Of a stretch of 9,813 nt of DNA, positions 6,310-9,813 are shown one piece after another. A model generated the notes under the pieces. That model was not told where the DNA came from and did no database searches. It saw only the letters and a program-made list of their open reading frames with translations. Source of the stretch: Chloroflexota bacterium. GTDB lineage: Bacteria; Chloroflexota; Anaerolineae; Anaerolineales; UBA4823. The stretch is from NCBI GenBank assembly GCA_021849525.1, contig JAJZSS010000029.1, forward strand, positions 1-9,813. Direction: 5' to 3'. A program made the translations under genes and the position numbers. The stretch's first letter is position 1, and the number at the start of each line of letters is the position of its first letter.

Positions 6310-7461
6310 ATGAATTTCGACCTTTCTGAAGAACAGAAAATGTGGCAGAGCGCTGTGCACGGATTTGTCGCCCAGGAGGTGAAACCTCTAGCCCATGCCG
6401 TCGATGAAGAAGCGCGCTTCAATCAGGAAGCGGTGCGAAAAATGGGTCCGCTGGGCTTGCTGGGTTTAAATGTTCCTGAAGAATATGGTGGGGCAGGAGT
6501 TGATGCAGTCTCAGCGGCAATCGCCGTTGAAGAGCTGGGCTGGGGTTGTGGCAGCACGGCCCTGGCGATCGCGGCCCATAACGGGTTAGGTTGTGCGCCG
6601 GTTGCGTTGTTTGGCAGTCAAAAGCTCAAAGAGACCTTTCTTCCTCCCGCTGCCAGTGGGACAGGCAAACTGGCTGCGCTGGCGCTTACCGAGCCAGGCG
6701 CAGGATCGGACTTGAAAGGCGGTGTAAGAACCAAAGCCAGGCAAGTGGGGGATGAGTGGGTGATCACTGGCGAAAAAATGTGGTGTACCAATGCCAGCGT
6801 TGCAGATTATATTATCACGCTGGCGCGCACCGGAACGGACACCGGTTCACGATCTCTGAGTCTGATCCTGGTCCCTACTGCCTCATCTGGCGTACAGATC
6901 GGCCCTCCCGAGAACAAGATGGGTCTTAAAGGCTCTCCTACCAGCGCCGTAAATTATGAAAATGTCCACGTACCCCTGGAATATGTATTGGGCGCGCCAG
7001 GTGACGGATTGCACCAGACTTTAACCGTGCTGGACGGGGGGCGGGTCAGCATTGGTGCTTTAGCCGTTGGATTGGCTCAGGCAGCCTACGAAGAAGCGTT
7101 ACGCTACGCCCAGGAGCGGCAATCCTTTGGGCAGCCGCTGGCCGGGCACCAGGCTATTCAATGGATGCTCGCAGATGCCGCCACTGAAATCCAGGCGGCG
7201 CGTTTGATGGTGCGCTACACTGCCTGGCTAAAAGGCGAAGAGCGACCTTACACTCAGCAAGCATCTATGGCGAAACTCTTCGCCACCGAAATGGCGGAGC
7301 GTGTTTGCCGCAATGCTATCCAGGTGCATGGTGGTTATGGCTACAGCCGGGAATTCCCCGTTGAACGGATCTATCGCGATGCCCGCTTGATGACCATTGG
7401 CGAAGGTACGAGCGAAATCCAGCGCATGGTAATTGCCCGCCACATCTTGCAGAACACCTGA
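6310..7461 (+). CDS. Acyl-CoA dehydrogenase (FAD-dependent)
   Basis: Acyl-CoA dehydrogenases introduce an alpha,beta double bond into acyl-CoA and pass electrons to electron-transfer flavoprotein. At 383 residues this matches the short-chain/butyryl-CoA type. The order is an N-terminal helical domain (about 1-120), a beta domain with the FAD/substrate signature LTEPGAGSD (126-134) and MWCTNASVAD (157-166), then a C-terminal helical domain with RQSFGQPL (270-277) and QVHGGYGYSREFPVERIYRDA near the C-terminus. Glu365 in GEGTSEIQR is in the position of the catalytic base of short-chain enzymes. Cys159 replaces the more usual Ile before Thr-Asn. GGAGG (6300-6304) lies 5 nt before the ATG. Being 88 nt behind the acyl-CoA synthetase, it probably oxidises that enzyme's product. 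No ETF gene is within the window. Isobutyryl-, butyryl- or another short acyl-CoA are all possible substrates. Confidence 0.95.
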   Translation: MNFDLSEEQKMWQSAVHGFVAQEVKPLAHAVDEEARFNQEAVRKMGPLGLLGLNVPEEYGGAGVDAVSAAIAVEELGWGCGSTALAIAAHNGLGCAPVALFGSQKLKETFLPPAASGTGKLAALALTEPGAGSDLKGGVRTKARQVGDEWVITGEKMWCTNASVADYIITLARTGTDTGSRSLSLILVPTASSGVQIGPPENKMGLKGSPTSAVNYENVHVPLEYVLGAPGDGLHQTLTVLDGGRVSIGALAVGLAQAAYEEALRYAQERQSFGQPLAGHQAIQWMLADAATEIQAARLMVRYTAWLKGEERPYTQQASMAKLFATEMAERVCRNAIQVHGGYGYSREFPVERIYRDARLMTIGEGTSEIQRMVIARHILQNT

Positions 7462-7478
7462 AATAAATTCAATATAAA

Positions 7479-7512
7479 CGACCGGCTCCTCAGTATTTCC
7501 AAGAGCCGGTCG
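7479..7512. terminator. Bidirectional terminator between convergent genes
   Basis: CGACCGGCTC (7479-7488) and GAGCCGGTCG (7503-7512) form a perfect 10-bp GC-rich stem with a 14-nt loop. Read on the minus strand, the stem is followed by TTTATATTG and further T-rich sequence, a fair U-tract that ends the signal peptidase operon. On the + strand only a weaker AT-rich stretch follows. It lies 18 nt after the acyl-CoA dehydrogenase stop and 23 nt beyond the signal peptidase stop. Confidence 0.85.
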
Positions 7513-7534
7513 GTAATACTATTTCCCGTATTGA

Positions 7535-8137
7535 CTAGCGGTCAGCAGCTACCGCGTTATTGGGATTCAAAGCCTTCCATTCGGAGGGCGGCCAGTACAC
7601 CACCTCCGCTTTCCCAATCACATTCTCAAGGGGTACCATCCCCCAGCTATGAGAGTCGGATGAATTGTTCCGGTTATCTCCCAGTACAAATAACGAGTCC
7701 GTTGGAACCCGCCACTCGCCATCATAGTTCGGTTCAGCGTTGATGTATGGCTCATCTAAGGATTCACCATTGACCAGCACCTGTTTATCGCGGATCACAA
7801 CATGATCCCCAGGCAAACCGATCACGCGCTTAATATAGGGCTCCCGTCCAGGGTCAGGTGGGTAATGAAAAACGATCACATCCCCCCGGCTCGGCTCTCC
7901 CAGCCTGTAAGCAACCTTATTTACGATCACATAATCACCGGCATAAAGAGTAGGCTGCATGCTGATCGATTCAATCCGGATCCGGGCTGAAATCGCATTG
8001 ATCCCTAAAAACAAAACCAGGGATAGAACCACCGTTTCTAAAACATCGATAATAAATCGCCGAACACTCCCACTATTATTCTCTTCGGGAAGCTCGGGTT
8101 GTGGATCAGGGACTATTTCAGTTTCGAAATTCTCCAT
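7535..8137 (-). CDS. lepB: Signal peptidase I
   Basis: This membrane-anchored serine protease removes signal peptides from exported proteins. The 200-residue product has a Pro/Glu-rich, acidic N-terminal tail (1-24) on the presumed cytoplasmic side and one membrane helix (about 28-48). Catalytic Ser59 is in the SMQPTL box and the general-base Lys103 in YIKRVIGLPGD. The conserved box E is GDNRNNSSDSH (153-163), with His where many family members have Arg. Size and the single membrane segment resemble the short Gram-positive (SipS-like) type, not the two-helix E. coli enzyme. AGGA (8151-8148) lies 10 nt upstream of the ATG. It is the last gene of the right-hand operon, 41 nt after the MogA-like gene, with no clear promoter of its own. 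Confidence 0.97.
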   Translation of the reverse strand: MENFETEIVPDPQPELPEENNSGSVRRFIIDVLETVVLSLVLFLGINAISARIRIESISMQPTLYAGDYVIVNKVAYRLGEPSRGDVIVFHYPPDPGREPYIKRVIGLPGDHVVIRDKQVLVNGESLDEPYINAEPNYDGEWRVPTDSLFVLGDNRNNSSDSHSWGMVPLENVIGKAEVVYWPPSEWKALNPNNAVAADR

Positions 8138-8178
8138 CCGGGTATATTCCTAAAATACTCAATCTCATGATTAAATAA

Positions 8179-8715
8179 TCATTTTGTTCGATCTTGCTTT
8201 TGGTGACCAGCTTCAGCCTGCGGGTCTTCGCGTAACAACTCTGCTGCATGTGGAAGCACCGGGAGGATGACAGCCAGGTTTTCGAGGGCGGCGCGCGGGC
8301 TGCCCGGTAAATTTATAATCAATGTCCGGCCCCGAATGCCTGCCGCAGCGCGCGATAACATTGCATGGGGGGTCACCTGCAGGCTGTAAGCGCGCATGGC
8401 TTCTGCCAGACCAGGGGCGTTCCGCTCGATGATTGCCTGAGTCGCTTCCGGGGTCACGTCCCGGTGACTGAAACCCGTCCCGCCGGTTGTGAGCAGGATA
8501 TCCATTTGATGCGTATCACACCAGGCTGCCAGAGTGTTTTCCAGAATTTCCTTCTCATCCGGCACAATCCCTGTTTGGACAATCTGCCATCCCTGCTCTG
8601 AGACTGCACCAGCCAGAGCAGGTCCAGCAGCATCCGCTCGCTCTCCACGCGCCGAACGATCAGACACGGTGAGAATCCCAATGCGAAGCGGTGCTGATGA
8701 TTCCGGTTCCATCAT
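8179..8715 (-). CDS. mogA: MogA/MoaB-family molybdopterin adenylyltransferase
   Basis: This family adenylates molybdopterin before molybdate insertion, a late step of molybdenum cofactor synthesis. With the ATG at 8715 the protein has 178 residues. It shows the family start LRIGILTVSDR (about 10-20), the phosphate-binding TTGGTG loop (76-81), RDVTPEA (85-91), TPHAMLSRAAAGIRG and LPGSPRA (136-142). The RDVTPEA and NLPGSP forms look more like MogA than E. coli MoaB; the symbol is given with that caveat. The start at 8715 overlaps the acetyltransferase stop by one base (TGATG), and AAGGA (8729-8725) lies 9 nt upstream. A further in-frame ATG at 8754 would add 13 residues inside the previous gene and is less likely; an ATG at 8712 is also possible. 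No other molybdenum-cofactor gene is in the window. The C-terminal tail is polar and charged. Confidence 0.92.
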   Translation of the reverse strand: MMEPESSAPLRIGILTVSDRSARGERADAAGPALAGAVSEQGWQIVQTGIVPDEKEILENTLAAWCDTHQMDILLTTGGTGFSHRDVTPEATQAIIERNAPGLAEAMRAYSLQVTPHAMLSRAAAGIRGRTLIINLPGSPRAALENLAVILPVLPHAAELLREDPQAEAGHQKQDRTK

Positions 8716-9143
8716 CAATCCAAATCCTTGGCGAAAATATGCAGCGGCAAACATTCATGACCGCGCTGTTCATAGAACTTTATCGCACTCTCATTATCCT
8801 GGGTCACAAGCAGATAATAGCGTAAGCAACCCATTGAACGCAAGCGAGCTTCAACTGCCTGCATCAGTGCCTCACCTAACCCCTGGCGACGCTCCTCTAC
8901 TGCCACCGCAAGATGATACACCATCCCCCGGCGCCCGTCAAACCCGCCCAATACCGTCCCTACCAGACGCCCGTCCAGCTCGGCAACCAGGAACAAATCC
9001 GGGTCTCGCGCCAGTTTCTTCTGGATTTCCTCAGGACTGTCTGAACGCCCCACATGGACACCCGGCCCAGCGTTTCCCCATAATTCTAATACGCCGATCA
9101 AATCCTCTGGATAACGAAAAGTCCGGATATTTGCTTGTGGCAT
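8715..9143 (-). CDS. GNAT-family N-acetyltransferase (YpeA-like)
   Basis: A 142-residue GCN5-related acetyltransferase that should move an acetyl group from acetyl-CoA to an amine. The acetyl-CoA pyrophosphate motif A is RRQGLG (85-90), preceded by the strand YHLAVAVEE (76-84). Motif B is DNESAIKFYEQRGHE (116-130), the usual N-x-x-A-x-x-FYE-x-x-G form. The N-terminal half has LWGNAGPG (21-28), which resembles YpeA-type proteins. The target cannot be read from sequence; a free small molecule or a protein N-terminus are both possible. The gene begins 3 nt after the stop of the upstream gene, without a strong ribosome-binding site (only AAGAAG nearby), and ends overlapping the MogA-like start, so translation is probably coupled on both sides. 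Confidence 0.92.
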   Translation of the reverse strand: MPQANIRTFRYPEDLIGVLELWGNAGPGVHVGRSDSPEEIQKKLARDPDLFLVAELDGRLVGTVLGGFDGRRGMVYHLAVAVEERRQGLGEALMQAVEARLRSMGCLRYYLLVTQDNESAIKFYEQRGHECLPLHIFAKDLD

Positions 9144-9146
9144 AAA

Positions 9147-9812
9147 TCAATCTTCTTCGTGCCCTAAGAGCTGTCTCCAGGGACCATGCACCCCATCATC
9201 GGTTACTCCAAAAAAGAAACGGTATCCATCAGGGGTGCGCTGGACTAAATCATAACGTGAAGTATTGCCTTGTTTTTGGCGCTCAACCACACCAAAATTC
9301 CCTTGCCAATCAATTTTGATCACGGATAGATCACTGATCAAAGAAGAATACCGGGTGATGGCATAATGCCATAAACGCCTCGCCGAAGTGCGGGTGACAT
9401 TCTTCACGACATTTCCGTTGCGCAGATCGCGCATCGCGTAGTAATGGGCACCATCTCGCTCCTCCACGGAGACTACCTCGACTCCGGTGCGTGGAGCAGT
9501 ATCCTCTTCGCCTTCTTCGACAACTTGAACCGGGGGCTCTTTGGTCTCGTGAGGGCGAGTTTCGACAGGTTTTGGCGTTAATTTCGGGCTGCGCGTCACC
9601 AGACTGACAATCTCATCTCGCACAGCCAGCCCGGTCTCTGTTTCGGAGCGCACATAGATCTTATTCTCATCTACGGCATATGGCGGGTCATCACCCCGGG
9701 GCACCAGCACCCGTAGGATTTTCTTCCCGCCCGTTTCATGGACATCCACGGTGCACTGCAGCGGTGGGCTGATCCGGTTACTGATTTCCACCTCTAATTG
9801 CCCCGTCGCCTG
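9147..9812 (-). CDS. AlbA_2-type putative nucleic-acid-binding protein (5'-truncated by the window edge)
   Basis: The frame stays open to the window edge, so the N-terminus is missing. A GTG at 9791 lies within the conserved domain and is not the start. The first visible part (NRISPPLQCTVDV, KKILRVLVPRGDDPPYAV, KIYVRSETET; nt about 9630-9790) matches the C-terminal half of the AlbA_2 (Schlafen AlbA-like) domain, commonly labelled 'ATP-binding' or 'DNA-binding' in COG2865-type proteins. A proline/glutamate-rich linker follows (about 9492-9593). A second domain of about 110 residues (about 9162-9491) has the segments EVVSVEERDG, YYAMRDLRNG, ARRLWHYAIT, VIKIDWQGNFGVVE and RFFFGVTDDGVHGPWRQLL. 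I do not recognise that domain. It is rich in aromatic and basic residues, which would suit RNA or DNA binding. The gene leads the visible operon. Function is unknown. Confidence 0.78.
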   Translation of the reverse strand, partial: QATGQLEVEISNRISPPLQCTVDVHETGGKKILRVLVPRGDDPPYAVDENKIYVRSETETGLAVRDEIVSLVTRSPKLTPKPVETRPHETKEPPVQVVEEGEEDTAPRTGVEVVSVEERDGAHYYAMRDLRNGNVVKNVTRTSARRLWHYAITRYSSLISDLSVIKIDWQGNFGVVERQKQGNTSRYDLVQRTPDGYRFFFGVTDDGVHGPWRQLLGHEED

Positions 9813-9813
9813 T

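Noticed and set aside
8534..9145. 203-residue + strand open frame opposite the MogA-like and acetyltransferase genes.
   Set aside because: Both minus-strand genes have clear family motifs. The antisense frame is Pro/Ser/Arg-rich with no recognisable domain and no ribosome-binding site, as expected from a shadow frame in G+C-richer DNA.
9147..9812. Reading the AlbA_2 protein as a defence (Schlafen-like) system component.
   Set aside because: AlbA_2 domains occur in many non-defence proteins, the neighbours are housekeeping genes, and the N-terminal half needed to judge the domain is outside the window.
1..9813. Mobile element, CRISPR array, tRNA/rRNA or defence system.
   Set aside because: I saw no transposase or integrase motifs, no regularly spaced repeats, no long terminal inverted repeats and no tRNA-like cloverleaf. 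The genes are ordinary housekeeping or metabolic families.

Overview
This window reads as a piece of a bacterial chromosome carrying ordinary core and metabolic genes. It contains no mobile element, CRISPR array, rRNA or tRNA that I can recognise. The protein set, moderate G+C (judged by eye) and gene neighbourhoods suggest a member of the Chloroflexota, most likely Anaerolineae. That assignment rests on family resemblance from memory, not on a search. Ten genes are visible; the first and last run off the window edges.

Left block, + strand (1-3230): the C-terminal two thirds or more of the RecG branch-migration helicase, coaD (phosphopantetheine adenylyltransferase, coenzyme A synthesis), and a 156-residue coiled-coil protein that resembles actinobacterial SepIVA (DivIVA-like cell-envelope/division protein). 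From memory, the order recG - coaD - SepIVA-like recalls the actinobacterial recG-rsmD-coaD-sepIVA neighbourhood, here without rsmD. A stem-loop terminator closes the block.

Middle block (3181-7512): a minus-strand short-chain dehydrogenase is divergent from a plus-strand pair, an AMP-forming acyl-CoA synthetase of the acetyl/acetoacetyl-CoA synthetase type and an acyl-CoA dehydrogenase. Two good sigma-70-type promoters face away from each other in the 235-bp divergent region (4031-4265). The pair can activate an organic acid to its CoA thioester and then oxidise it to an enoyl-CoA. The dehydrogenase/reductase may act on a related intermediate or be unrelated.

Right block, minus strand (7479-9813): an apparent operon read from right to left. 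It holds a truncated AlbA_2-type putative nucleic-acid-binding protein with an unrecognised C-terminal domain, a GNAT acetyltransferase, a MogA/MoaB-family molybdenum cofactor protein and signal peptidase I. Spacings of +3 nt and -1 nt between the first three genes suggest translational coupling. A perfect 10-bp hairpin between the converging acyl-CoA dehydrogenase and signal peptidase genes probably terminates both units.

I see no convincing new biological system. The points most worth a second look are the unassigned C-terminal domain at the right edge, the SepIVA-like gene next to coaD, the acidic proline-rich insertion inside the RecG helicase core, and the altered acyl pocket of the CoA synthetase.
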